A DNA stretch of 64,000 bases from Acidobacteriota bacterium (GTDB taxonomy: Bacteria > Acidobacteriota > Terriglobia > Bryobacterales > Bryobacteraceae): positions 1,307 through 65,306 of the forward strand of contig JAFDVS010000009.1 of assembly GCA_018268935.1 (NCBI GenBank), in the 5' to 3' direction. Below the pieces are notes generated by a model that was not told the origin of the DNA, searched no databases, and worked only from the letters and a program-made list of their open reading frames with translations. A program made the translations under genes and the position numbers. Of the stretch, positions 36,599 to 45,438 are shown piece by piece. The stretch's first letter is position 1. Every line of letters starts with the position of its first letter.

Positions 36599-36607
36599 GC
36601 ATCTATC

Positions 36608-37429
36608 CTACCGCGATAGGTTAGTGGCGATTTGTTGAGCGAGCGAAAGCGGGTCGGCGGAATCGGGGAAATGGGTGGCTCCCGCGAGAATGTTGCCTTT
36701 GCGGAAGACGCACATCCGGCCGAGGTATTTGTCCTTAATTTGGAAGGACTCATCGCCGAGGTTAGCGGAGCCGGTGGCGTTCATGCGCTGCTTGAATTGG
36801 GCGAAGACCTTGGCGGCGGATTCCGGTGAGGATTCGGGAATGAGGAACGCTTTGCCTTGCTGGTATTGCGCGAGAAACCCGCGGCGGAGCATGCGGAAGC
36901 CGAGCACGGATTCGGGCACCATGCGCAGGGATTCAGTGTCGAGTCCGGCCGTGGGGAATGCGCTGAGCAGCGCCGGGGGCTTACTGTCGCCAGGCATCTG
37001 CTTTTCCCAATGCGCGAGGAAGCGCTCAATCAGTTCGGGTGCCGCCGTGGGGTTGGCGGCCACTTCGAGATAGGCGTTGCCTTTGGCGAATGTGCCTCGG
37101 CGTGGCGTGACTTGCGAAGCCGTGGCGAATTTGGCAAGCGGGAGTTTGGGATCGCGATTGGCGGTGAACATGCCCCAGGCGAGTTCGGGTGTCTCCATTT
37201 CGGAGATGTCGAAGACGAGATCGAGCTTGCCATCGGTGCAGGTGACCCCGCGCATCCGGCGAAAACCGTAGGCGAAGTAGCCTTCGGAGTTGCCATTCAT
37301 GTATTCGTAAAGCGTTTCGACATTAAAGGAGCGCAACGGCCCTTTTTGTGAAAAGCCGGGAACGGCGGAGCAATCGGGTGCAGGAGGATTGCCCGCCGTT
37401 GCGGCGGCGAACAGGAGAAGCATCCACAT
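36608..37429 (-). CDS. DUF6599-family exported protein
   Basis: A 273-residue protein with a signal peptide (MWMLLLFAAATAGNPPAP). It matches the acidobacterial DUF6599 type: LYEYMNGNSEGYFAYGFRRM, ISEMETPELAWGMFTANRDP, AYLEVAANP and a C-terminal RKGNILAGATHF. No function is known. It lies 13 bp after the iron-sulfur aldo/keto reductase gene and is likely in its operon. Start ATG 37429, or ATG 37423 two codons on. Confidence 0.8.
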   Translation of the reverse strand: MWMLLLFAAATAGNPPAPDCSAVPGFSQKGPLRSFNVETLYEYMNGNSEGYFAYGFRRMRGVTCTDGKLDLVFDISEMETPELAWGMFTANRDPKLPLAKFATASQVTPRRGTFAKGNAYLEVAANPTAAPELIERFLAHWEKQMPGDSKPPALLSAFPTAGLDTESLRMVPESVLGFRMLRRGFLAQYQQGKAFLIPESSPESAAKVFAQFKQRMNATGSANLGDESFQIKDKYLGRMCVFRKGNILAGATHFPDSADPLSLAQQIATNLSR

Positions 37430-37442
37430 TGTGGTGTTGCCT

Positions 37443-38564
37443 TCAGATGAACAGTTCGCGAGCGCGGTTCATTCGCGCGGCGACGGAGAGGTGATTGGGG
37501 CAACGCACGGCACAGGGCTTGCAGTCGTGGCAATCGATGCTGCGCACCTCTTCGGGAAGCTCCATGTATTGCTCGCGGGCCATGGCGAACTGGCCGTAGC
37601 CATCGGCATACATCACGTGGCGCATGATGTCGGGGATGGGGAGGCCCTTCGGGCACACGCCCAGGCAATTGCCGCAGGCGTGGCAGTAGAGCGGGCGGAT
37701 GTAGTCGCGCTGCACGGCGAGCAGCGATGCATCGTTCGGCGAGAACGGGGCAGACATGCAACGGAAGTTCTCATCGAGCTGATCGTGATCGGTGATGGAA
37801 GGCACCGTGGTGTCGATGTTGGGATTGCGCAGCGCCCAGCGCAGTGCGGCGGGAAATACGCCTTCCTTCTTGAAGGTGTTGTAGTGCGGGTCACCGGGTT
37901 TGACGCGGCGGAAGCCACCGGCCATCACCTTCATGGCGACGATGCCGAGGCCTGCTTTCTTTGCATCTTCCAACAGCAGATCGATGCTGGCGCCCATGGT
38001 GAAGTTATAGGAAGTTAGGATGACATCGATGGCGCCGGACTTGATTGCCGCGGGGATGATTTCGGGAAAGCCGCCATGCGTGGAGACGCCGCTGAAGCGG
38101 ATCATGCCGCGCTGTTTGGCGATACGTTGTGCTTCGAGACGGCCTTCGGTGAGTTGGCCGGCTTTGGATTTGGCGTGAATGTACCAGATATCGACGAAGT
38201 CGGTCTGGAGTTCTTTGAGGGAAGTTTCCAGATCCTGAAGGGCTCCGTCTTTGTCTTCTTTGCCGCTCTTGGTAGAGAGGACGAGGTTTTTGCGATGCGA
38301 TTTGAGGGCAGCGCCCACCATGCGCTCGCAGTTGCCGGATTGGTAGGTTCGAGCCGTATCGAAGTAAGTGATGCCGAGGTCGACTGCTCGTTCAATTACC
38401 GATGCGTCCGATGTAATCATTGTCCCGAAGCCGACGTGTGTGACTTTCAGATTGGTTCGGCCGAGGACTTTTTTCGTGATGGAGGGAGTAGAAGCGGCGG
38501 ATACGGTCTGGAGCGCCAACGGGGCGGCCAGAAAAGTACGCCGCGATGCCGTGCTTTCCGACAT
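37443..38564 (-). CDS. Tat-exported aldo/keto reductase with two C-terminal 4Fe-4S clusters
   Basis: A 373-residue protein. Twin-arginine signal (SRRTFLAAPLAL), then an aldo/keto reductase barrel with the catalytic set: Asp and Tyr in YFDTARTYQSG, Lys in LSTKSGK, His in DIWYIHAK. The C-terminal third has two ferredoxin-type motifs, CHACGNCLGVCP and CHDCKPCAVRCP, as in the iron-sulfur branch of the family. This layout suggests electron transfer rather than direct NADPH use, which would fit an extracytoplasmic place. ATG 38564 starts the Tat signal. Its promoter overlaps that of the DUF362 gene. Confidence 0.9.
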   Translation of the reverse strand: MSESTASRRTFLAAPLALQTVSAASTPSITKKVLGRTNLKVTHVGFGTMITSDASVIERAVDLGITYFDTARTYQSGNCERMVGAALKSHRKNLVLSTKSGKEDKDGALQDLETSLKELQTDFVDIWYIHAKSKAGQLTEGRLEAQRIAKQRGMIRFSGVSTHGGFPEIIPAAIKSGAIDVILTSYNFTMGASIDLLLEDAKKAGLGIVAMKVMAGGFRRVKPGDPHYNTFKKEGVFPAALRWALRNPNIDTTVPSITDHDQLDENFRCMSAPFSPNDASLLAVQRDYIRPLYCHACGNCLGVCPKGLPIPDIMRHVMYADGYGQFAMAREQYMELPEEVRSIDCHDCKPCAVRCPNHLSVAARMNRARELFI

Positions 38565-38573
38565 GGCATCTTC

Positions 38574-38581
38574 AGTATAAT
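38574..38581. promoter_or_regulatory. Overlapping divergent -10 boxes
   Basis: The octamer AGTATAAT gives TATAAT on plus (38576-38581, for the DUF362 gene) and TATACT on minus (38579-38574, 9 nt before ATG 38564). It is almost the same dual box as at 7213-7220. The two genes probably exclude each other's polymerase. Confidence 0.55.
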
Positions 38582-38615
38582 CGAAGCAACACGACACGAA
38601 GGAGGTGCGTGCACG

Positions 38616-39698
38616 ATGTTCACACGTCGTAGTTGGATGACCTCCGTCGGCGGCATGTGGGGAGCGGCCTTACAGGCACAGCGCGGCAATGAGACCGTCA
38701 CTGCGCCTGAGGCGATGGAATTCGCTCCTGTAGTCCCCAACGAAAAACGTTCGCTGGTAACCGTCCGCACGGGAGAAGAGCGCCGGCGCATTGTGCGCGA
38801 GGCGCTGGAAGGGATCGATCAGCAGATCCGCACCGGTTGGAAAGGGAAGAAATACGTCCTAATTAAACCGAATAATGTGTCCACGCAGAATCAACTCGCT
38901 TCGACGCATGTCGACACGCTTCGCGGCATTCTGGATTACCTGGATGGCCGGTGGAAGGGTGAAGTGATCATTGCCGAATCGAGCGCCGGGCAGACGATGG
39001 AGGGATTCGAGAATTTTCTCTATCCGCGTTTGCCTGGTGAGTACAAGCGGCTGCGCGTGAAGCTGATCGATCTGAACACGGAAGGTGAGTATAGGCTGAC
39101 GCATTTGTTGACGCCGGATCTGCATGTGCAGCCGGTGAGGTTGGCGGCTCGGATGCTGGATCCGGAGTCGTATCAGATTTGCTCAGCGATATTGAAGACG
39201 CACAATACGGTGATTGGGACGTTGAGCGTGAAGAACATGACGCTGGGCGCGCCGATTCACTATAAGCCGGGCGAGACTCCGCGGTGGAACGACAAGAGGA
39301 AGTATCACGGCGGGGTGCGCCAGACGCACTACAACATGTTCCTGACGGCGGCGAAGTTGCGGCCGTACTGGGGCGCGACGTTGATTGACGGATGGGAAGG
39401 CATGGAGGGCAACGGGCCAGCCTCGGGGACTCCGGTGGCGAGCCGCGCTGCAGTGGCGTCGACGGACTACATCGCGGCCGATCGCGTGGGATTGGAATTG
39501 ATGGGGATTGACGCAAGCTGGATTGGATACTTGCGTTATTGCCATCAGAACGCGGTCGGGCAGTATGATATGGCGAAGATCGATGTGGATGGGCCGCGGT
39601 TAGATACGGTGGCGAAGAAGTACAGGCTTCATAAAGATGTGGAACGCGAGTTGGAGTGGATGGGTCCGATGAAGGATCTGCCGCCGAAGCTTGGGTAA
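38616..39698 (+). CDS. DUF362-domain protein with Tat-like signal
   Basis: A 360-residue protein with a signal of twin-arginine type (MFTRRSWMTSVGGMWGAAL). The DUF362 core is seen in YVLIKPNNVS, VIIAESSAGQTMEGFENF, CSAILKTHNTVIGTLSVKNM and DYIAADRVGLELMG. The family is often fused to ferredoxins; here no iron-sulfur motif is present. ATG 38616 has one of the best ribosome-binding sites in the window (AAGGAGGTG at 38599-38607). It lies 3 bp before the next gene, likely one operon. The reaction is unknown. Confidence 0.85.
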   Translation: MFTRRSWMTSVGGMWGAALQAQRGNETVTAPEAMEFAPVVPNEKRSLVTVRTGEERRRIVREALEGIDQQIRTGWKGKKYVLIKPNNVSTQNQLASTHVDTLRGILDYLDGRWKGEVIIAESSAGQTMEGFENFLYPRLPGEYKRLRVKLIDLNTEGEYRLTHLLTPDLHVQPVRLAARMLDPESYQICSAILKTHNTVIGTLSVKNMTLGAPIHYKPGETPRWNDKRKYHGGVRQTHYNMFLTAAKLRPYWGATLIDGWEGMEGNGPASGTPVASRAAVASTDYIAADRVGLELMGIDASWIGYLRYCHQNAVGQYDMAKIDVDGPRLDTVAKKYRLHKDVERELEWMGPMKDLPPKLG

Positions 39699-39701
39699 TT
39701 T

Positions 39702-41321
39702 ATGTATCGCATTGTTTTGCTGGCGGCGATGGCATGGCCTGCTGTCGCCGCTTTTTCTTTGCGCATCGGGAGTGGGGAGACGGACCTGGCGCGGTACAAG
39801 GAGTATGGATATAACGCGGCGGTGCTGGGGTCGTTCACGCAGTTGGCGTTGTTTGACGAAGGCACGGTGAGCGCTTCGTTGCGCGCGCGGATTGAGGCGG
39901 AGCGTGCGCGGTTTCGGGGGCAGGCGGCGGTGGCTCGGAGATTGGGGTTGGCGGTGGTGGCGAGTACGGATGAGATTCAGTTGCCTTCTGCGGTGGTGGA
40001 GAAATTGGGTGGGGTGAATCTGGAGAGCGATGCGTTTTGGGACGTGTACCGGGCGAAGTATCGGGAGGTGTTGCGGGCGTTTCCGGAGATCCGGTATGTG
40101 ATGGTGCGGACGGGGGAGAATTACTCGTTTTTGCATGATGGCCATAGCGGGCAGATCATTTCGGAGCCGGGTGTGGCGCGGGCGCAGAGTGCTGTCTTTG
40201 TTCGGAACATGCAGAGGCTGATTGCGGAGACGCGGCGGTTGGTGGTGGATGAATTCGGGCGGACGCTGATCTGGCGGACTTGGGATTTGGGGAATGACGG
40301 ATTTCATGGCGATGTGAATGTGTATGACAAGGTGCTGGCTGGTGTGAAGGAACGCAAGGGGCTGATCTTTTCGATTAAGTTCACGCAGACCGATTACTGG
40401 AGATATAACGATTTCAATGCGGCGATCGGGCGGGGCGGAGTGGATCAGATTGTGGAGTTTCAGGCGGCGCGGGAGTATGAAGGCAAGGGCGCGTTTCCGA
40501 ATTATGTGGGGGAAGAGCATGCGGTGGCGTTGCGGCGGTGCAGGGATCTGGGGGTGAAGGGTGTGTGGATTTGGGATTTTGGCGGTGGGTGGGATGGGCC
40601 GCATTTGAAGTCGGATCGTTGGGTGCGAGCGAATATTTATGCGACGGCGAAGTTGGCGTTGAATCCTGATGCGGATCCGGCGGTGCTGGCTCGGGAGTGG
40701 GCTTCGAAGGAGTTCGGGGCTGCTGCGGCGGAGAAGGTGGCGGAGATGTTGTTGTTGTCGGATGATGCGGTGTTGGGGTTCCGGTACATTGCTCCGTATT
40801 CGCGACAGCATAAGGGCTGGTTGCCGGCGCGGAATATCATGCGGGATGACATCATTCGCGGAGAGAAGGTGTTGGGGAAGGAAGGCGGGCTGCGGTTGTT
40901 GTATGAAGGCAGCAAGCATGCGTTGGATGAGGCGTTGGAGGAGAAGGCTCGGGCGTTGGAGACCGTGCGGCGGATGCGGGGGATTTTCGAATCGGTGCGG
41001 ACGCCGGAGCGTGCGTTTGCGGAGGCTGCGAATTCGCTGGTGTATATGGAGTCTGTGGCGGCGGTGATGGCGTCGTATGTGCGGGGGATGTTTCTGTATT
41101 ACCAGTGGGAAGAAACGGGCGCCGCTGACTTGCGTGGGCGTGCGTTGACGGAGTTGCGGGAGTGGCGTGCGCAGTGGCGGCGGCATCGGGAGGAGATTCC
41201 GCTATTGGATGGGGTGGCTTCGGTGTACCGGTCACAGAATAATTACCGGGGTGCGCCGGATGTGACGGGGGCGATGGCGGAGACTTGCGAGCGGGCGCTG
41301 TTGCGGTTGGAGCTTAGGTAG
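39702..41321 (+). CDS. Exported GH67-like (alpha-glucuronidase-like) protein
   Basis: A 539-residue exported protein (signal MYRIVLLAAMAWPAVAAF). It is not a clear member of a named family, but several blocks recall GH67 alpha-glucuronidases: LIWRTWDLGNDGFHGDVNVY, VEFQAAREYEGKGAFPNYVG, GVKGVWIWDFGGGWDG, and a C-terminal NIYATAKLALNPDADPAVLA, AREWASKEFG. This suggests removal of uronic acids or similar groups from glycans. It follows DUF362 by 3 bp, and its end overlaps the convergent aldo/keto reductase gene by 8 nt. Assignment is by motif resemblance only. Confidence 0.65.
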   Translation: MYRIVLLAAMAWPAVAAFSLRIGSGETDLARYKEYGYNAAVLGSFTQLALFDEGTVSASLRARIEAERARFRGQAAVARRLGLAVVASTDEIQLPSAVVEKLGGVNLESDAFWDVYRAKYREVLRAFPEIRYVMVRTGENYSFLHDGHSGQIISEPGVARAQSAVFVRNMQRLIAETRRLVVDEFGRTLIWRTWDLGNDGFHGDVNVYDKVLAGVKERKGLIFSIKFTQTDYWRYNDFNAAIGRGGVDQIVEFQAAREYEGKGAFPNYVGEEHAVALRRCRDLGVKGVWIWDFGGGWDGPHLKSDRWVRANIYATAKLALNPDADPAVLAREWASKEFGAAAAEKVAEMLLLSDDAVLGFRYIAPYSRQHKGWLPARNIMRDDIIRGEKVLGKEGGLRLLYEGSKHALDEALEEKARALETVRRMRGIFESVRTPERAFAEAANSLVYMESVAAVMASYVRGMFLYYQWEETGAADLRGRALTELREWRAQWRRHREEIPLLDGVASVYRSQNNYRGAPDVTGAMAETCERALLRLELR

Positions 41322-42240
41322 CTTTCCGTTTCCAGTATTCCATGGTGGGGCCGGTGTAGACGCCCTGGCCGATGATTGCTTTCTTGCGTAGGGCGGCCAT
41401 CTCTTCAGTGGAGAAGGGCTGGAAGTTTTGAACGGTGCGGATGTTGTCTTCCATTTGGCCTTGGGTGCCGGCTCCGCAGATGGCGACGTGGATGGGTTGG
41501 GTGAGCGTGTAGCGCAGGCACTCCGTTGGGCTGAGGGAGCGAAGGAGGAAAGCCTTGCAGAAGACTTTGATGGCTTGGATGCCGATGCCCATTTTGGCGG
41601 CGATGGGGAGCGCGGTCTGCTCGAAGCTTAAGTAGGCGTGATCGGCGGCGTGGATGGGCATGAGGACGGAATCCCACTTGTCGTAGGCCTTTAGCATGCG
41701 GGCGTGGATGTCGGGATCGAAGTGGCCGGTGAAGCCGATGAAGCGGCATTTTCCGGCCTTTTTCGCGGCTTCGAAGGCTTCCATGGCTCCGCCGGGAGCG
41801 AAGACGCGGTCGATCTCTTCGACGGTTTGGAGGCTGTGCATTTGCCAGATGTCGAGGTAGTCGGTCTGCAGGCGCTGTAGCGAGAGGTGGAGTTCCTTCT
41901 CTGCTTCTGCCTTGGTGCGCTTGGTGGATTTGGAAGTGAGGAAGACGTTCTTGCGGACGCCTTTGAGACCGATGCCGTAGGCTTGCTCAGAGCGGCCTTC
42001 CCAATAACTGTGGGCACAATCGAAGAAGTTGAGACCGAGGTCGTACATGCGGCGGACGTGGGCTCCGGCGGCTTCGATGGTGGGGTGCAGATCCATACGC
42101 GCGCCGCCTTGGGCGATGATGGTGACCTTGGCTCCGGTCTTGCCATATTCCTTCATGGGGATGCCGCCTGCCTTGGCTTTGCGCGATTGCGGGTAGGCTG
42201 GGGCGGACATCGCGGCGCCGACAAAGACTCTGCGTTTCAT
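41314..42240 (-). CDS. Aldo/keto reductase with short Tat-like signal
   Basis: A 308-residue aldo/keto reductase. The N-terminus MKRRVFVGAAMSAPAYPQS looks like a minimal twin-arginine signal. Catalytic residues are present: Asp and Tyr in FFDCAHSYWEG, Lys in LTSKSTK, His in YLDIWQMHSL. Unlike the reductase at 37.4 kb, it lacks C-terminal ferredoxin motifs. ATG 42240 was chosen; upstream codons of the open frame have no coding sign. A promoter TTACAC-16-TACACT lies before it, and the beta-helix gene is divergent. Confidence 0.88.
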   Translation of the reverse strand: MKRRVFVGAAMSAPAYPQSRKAKAGGIPMKEYGKTGAKVTIIAQGGARMDLHPTIEAAGAHVRRMYDLGLNFFDCAHSYWEGRSEQAYGIGLKGVRKNVFLTSKSTKRTKAEAEKELHLSLQRLQTDYLDIWQMHSLQTVEEIDRVFAPGGAMEAFEAAKKAGKCRFIGFTGHFDPDIHARMLKAYDKWDSVLMPIHAADHAYLSFEQTALPIAAKMGIGIQAIKVFCKAFLLRSLSPTECLRYTLTQPIHVAICGAGTQGQMEDNIRTVQNFQPFSTEEMAALRKKAIIGQGVYTGPTMEYWKRKAT

Positions 42241-42283
42241 GGTTGGTCCTAGTGTATCGCGGGTATTTCGAGGTGTAAGATAC

Positions 42284-44071
42284 GTGCGGAGGTGCATTTC
42301 TGTGCTCCTGGCTTTGGTGTTGGGTTCGGTGGTATTGCGTGGTGCGGAGTTGCATGTTGCGGTTTCGGGGACTGATGCGGGGGATGGATCGCCGGGACGG
42401 CCGTTGCGCACGATCTCGGCGGCGGCGCGGGTGGCGCAGGCGGGCGATACGATTACGGTGCATGAGGGAACGTATCGGGAGCGGGTGACTCCGCCTCGGG
42501 GCGGGGAATCGGAGGCGCGGCGGATTGTGTATCAGGCGGCGCGCGGGGAACGGGTCATCATCAAAGGATCGGAAGTGGTGCGCGGGTGGAAGGAATTTCT
42601 ACCTGGCGTGTGGAAGGTTGTTATCCCGAATTCGTTTTTTGGCTCTTATCATCCTTTTCGTGATTTGATTGTTGGAGATTGGTTCAACGATAAGAAGCGG
42701 CCTCATCATACGGGTGAGGTTTATCTGAACGGCGTGTCGCTTTGGGAGACGCACTTGCTGGAGCGGGTGATAGCTGCGCGCGATGTGGGCGCGTGGTTTG
42801 TGGAGAGCGATGAAGAGAACACGTATCTCTACGCCAATTTTCTGGGGAAGAATCCGAATGCGGAGTTAGTGGAGATCAACGTGCGCGATAGCTGTTTCTA
42901 TCCTTCCGAGCCGGGGCGGAATTACATCACCGTACGCGGGTTCCGGATGATGCATGCGGCGACACAGTGGGCGGCGCCGACGGCGGAACAGATCGGACTG
43001 ATTGGGACGCATTGGAGCAAGGGGTGGGTGATTGAGAACAACGAGATCAGCGATTCGAAGTGCGCTTGCGTGAGTTTGGGGAAGGAACGGAATACGGGGC
43101 ACAACGTGTGGATCAATGATCCGAGGAAGGATGGGGCCACGCACTACAACGAGGTTGTGATGCGGGCGCTGGCGATTGGGTGGAGCCGCGATACTGTCGG
43201 GTCGCATGTGGTGCGGAACAACGTAATTCATGATTGCGAGCAAGGCGGGATTGTGGGGAGCCTGGGCGCGGTGTTCAGCCGGATCGAGAACAACCACATT
43301 TACGATGTTTGGAAGAAGCGGCAGTTTACGGGGGCGGAGATGGGCGGGATCAAGCTGCATGCGGCGATTGATGTTGTCATTCAGGGGAACCGCATTCATC
43401 ATGCGGGGCGCGGGTTGTGGATGGATTGGATGGCGCAAGGGACTCGGATTACGGGGAATGTGTTGTATGCGAACACGACGGATGATTTGTTTGTGGAAGT
43501 GAATCATGGGCCGTTTGTGGTGGACAACAATGTGTTCCTGAGTGAGGTGAGTTTGCGGGATTGGTCAGAGGGCGGGGCGTATGTGCACAATCTGTTTGGC
43601 GGGACGATTGTGAGCCAGCCGGAGCCGCGGCGGTCAACGCCGTACCACAAGGCGCATTCGACGGCCGTTGCGGGGTTGGATAGCACGACGGGCGGCGATG
43701 ACCGGTTCTATAACAATGTGTTCGTGGGTGGCGGACTGTGGGTGTACAACCATCGGGAGTTTCCGCTCCAAACAGAAGGCAATGTTTATGTTTCAGGGGC
43801 GCGGAAGTATTTTGCGGAGAAGGATGGGGTGATGGTGCAAGGCGACCGGGTGGTGTTGGGGGAGGATGGACGGCTGCGTTGGCCGGGCTTTACGAACGCA
43901 GCGGCGCGGCTGGTGACTGGCGATGTTTTGGGAAAGGCGAAGGTTACGGGGTTGGGGTATGAGTGCGCGGATGGCGCGGCGCTGGTGTTCGATCGGGATT
44001 TGTTTGGGAAGAAGCGTGGGGCGGTGATGCCGGGTCCGTTTGCGGAGGCTGGGGAGTTGCGATTGTGGTGA
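42284..44071 (+). CDS. Secreted right-handed beta-helix protein (DUF1565-like)
   Basis: A 595-residue exported protein. A signal peptide (RRCISVLLALVLGSVVLRGA) is followed by a DUF1565-type opening (LHVAVSGTDAGDGSPGRPLR, TISAAARVAQAGDTITVHEG) and a long right-handed beta-helix with short repeats (VIENNEISDSK, VVRNNVIHDCEQGGIVG, IENNHIYDVW, VIQGNRIHHAGRGLWMDW). Such folds hold polysaccharide lyases, galactosidases and arabinofuranosidases. GTG 42284 was chosen because of GAGGTG 8 nt before and the signal peptide; an ATG at 42239 is also in frame but sits inside the start of the divergent gene. The stop overlaps the MFS gene. Confidence 0.8.
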   Translation: MRRCISVLLALVLGSVVLRGAELHVAVSGTDAGDGSPGRPLRTISAAARVAQAGDTITVHEGTYRERVTPPRGGESEARRIVYQAARGERVIIKGSEVVRGWKEFLPGVWKVVIPNSFFGSYHPFRDLIVGDWFNDKKRPHHTGEVYLNGVSLWETHLLERVIAARDVGAWFVESDEENTYLYANFLGKNPNAELVEINVRDSCFYPSEPGRNYITVRGFRMMHAATQWAAPTAEQIGLIGTHWSKGWVIENNEISDSKCACVSLGKERNTGHNVWINDPRKDGATHYNEVVMRALAIGWSRDTVGSHVVRNNVIHDCEQGGIVGSLGAVFSRIENNHIYDVWKKRQFTGAEMGGIKLHAAIDVVIQGNRIHHAGRGLWMDWMAQGTRITGNVLYANTTDDLFVEVNHGPFVVDNNVFLSEVSLRDWSEGGAYVHNLFGGTIVSQPEPRRSTPYHKAHSTAVAGLDSTTGGDDRFYNNVFVGGGLWVYNHREFPLQTEGNVYVSGARKYFAEKDGVMVQGDRVVLGEDGRLRWPGFTNAAARLVTGDVLGKAKVTGLGYECADGAALVFDRDLFGKKRGAVMPGPFAEAGELRLW

Positions 44072-45378
44072 GGGGCTATTCGTACCGGATCAGCGCGGTA
44101 ACGGCGTTGAGCGGATTTCTGTTCGGCTTCGACACGGCGATCATCAACGGGGCCATTGTGTTTTTGCGGCGCCAGTTCGCCTGGTCGGACTTTGAGACGG
44201 AGTTCGCCGCGAGCAGTCTGCTGGCCGGCTGCGCGGTGGGCGCTGGTGTGGCGGGGATGTTGAGCGACCGGTTTGGGCGGCGGCGGGTGTTGCTGTTGGC
44301 GGCGGTGATTTTCGCGTTGTCGTCAGTGGCGACGGCGTTGCCGGAGAACCTGGCGCAGTTTGCTTCGGCGCGTGTGGTGGCGGGATTGGCGATCGGGATT
44401 GCGTCAATGCTGGCGCCGCTCTACATTGCGGAAGTGTCGCCGGCGGAGATCCGGGGGCGGTTGGTGAGTATGAATCAACTGGCGATCGTGTTGGGGATAC
44501 TGGTGTCGTATCTGGCGGGTTGGGGTCTGTCCGGATTGGGCGATGCGAGTTGGCGATGGATGTTTGCGAGCGCGGCGGCGCCGTCGTTGTTATTCTTCGT
44601 GGCGTTGTTCTTTGTGCCGGAGAGCCCGCGGTGGTTGTTGCAGGAGGGGCGTAGGGCAGAGGCGGGAGTGGTGCTAGCTCGGTTGGGGGAGCCGGCGGGG
44701 CAGTTGGACGAGATGGCGCAGAGTATCGAAGAGGAGAGTGCGGCGGTGGGTCAGGTATGGAGCCGTGCGATGAGGCGGCCGTTGGTGGTTGGCGTGGTGC
44801 TGGCGGTGCTGCAACAGGTGACGGGGATCAACACGGTGCTCTACTATGGCTCGATTCTGTTCACGGAGCAGGCGGGGGCGCAAAGCACCACGGCTGCGTT
44901 GTGGGCGAATGTGCTGATTGGGGCGATGAATCTGGTGTTTACGGTGGTGGCGTTGTTTTGTGTGGATCGTATCGGGCGGCGGCCGCTATTGATGACGGCG
45001 GCGGGCGGGATGGGGATTGCGCTGATGGTGCTGGCGGCGGTGTTTGCGAGTGGGGCGGCGAATCCTTCGCGCGTGCTGGGGGCGATTCTCGGCTATGTGG
45101 CGTGCTTCTCGTTTGGGATGGGGCCCGGTGTGTGGGTGGTGATCGCGGAGTTGTTTCCGACGCGGGTGAGAGGGCGGGCAATGTCAGTGGCGACAGTGGC
45201 ATTGTGGCTGGCGTGTTTGCTGATCACGGTGACGTTCCTGTCGCTGGTGCGGGTGTTGACTGCGGGAGGGGCGTTTGCCGTGTACGCGGGGTTGTGTGGG
45301 ATTGCGGTTTGGTTTGTCTGGCGCTGGGTGCCGGAGACGAAAGGAAAGCGGCTGGAAGAAGTGCGATTTTTCCAGTAA
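44065..45378 (+). CDS. MFS sugar porter (xylose/glucose type)
   Basis: A 437-residue sugar:proton symporter of the MFS sugar-porter family with 12 membrane helices. Hallmarks: GFLFGFDTAIINGAIVFL, DRFGRRRVLLL after helix 2, PLYIAEVSPAEIRGRLVSMN, PESPRWLL after helix 6, LAVLQQVTGINTVLYYGSIL, DRIGRRPLL and VPETKGKRLEEV at the end. It most likely imports a monosaccharide released by the neighbouring beta-helix and GH67-like proteins. The start is GTG 44065 (or 44068), overlapping the previous stop, with GGGGAG 8 nt upstream, so translation is coupled. Confidence 0.93.
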   Translation: MVRGYSYRISAVTALSGFLFGFDTAIINGAIVFLRRQFAWSDFETEFAASSLLAGCAVGAGVAGMLSDRFGRRRVLLLAAVIFALSSVATALPENLAQFASARVVAGLAIGIASMLAPLYIAEVSPAEIRGRLVSMNQLAIVLGILVSYLAGWGLSGLGDASWRWMFASAAAPSLLFFVALFFVPESPRWLLQEGRRAEAGVVLARLGEPAGQLDEMAQSIEEESAAVGQVWSRAMRRPLVVGVVLAVLQQVTGINTVLYYGSILFTEQAGAQSTTAALWANVLIGAMNLVFTVVALFCVDRIGRRPLLMTAAGGMGIALMVLAAVFASGAANPSRVLGAILGYVACFSFGMGPGVWVVIAELFPTRVRGRAMSVATVALWLACLLITVTFLSLVRVLTAGGAFAVYAGLCGIAVWFVWRWVPETKGKRLEEVRFFQ

Positions 45379-45401
45379 CCAAAGTTTCACGCGGCTGTAG
45401 C

Positions 45402-45429
45402 TTGCAGTCAGAGGGAAACTCGCTATAAT
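45402..45429 (+). promoter_or_regulatory. Promoter of the first TonB receptor gene
   Basis: TTGCAG (45402-45407) and TATAAT (45424-45429) are 16 bp apart. The -10 ends 9 nt before ATG 45439, so the message would have almost no leader. This is the best sigma-70-like promoter seen in the window. Confidence 0.65.
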
Positions 45430-45438
45430 GCAGCGATC

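Noticed and set aside
39600..41186. 528-codon minus-strand frame opposite the GH67-like gene
   Set aside because: Arg/Pro/His-rich translation with no motif; the plus-strand frame has a signal peptide and conserved blocks.
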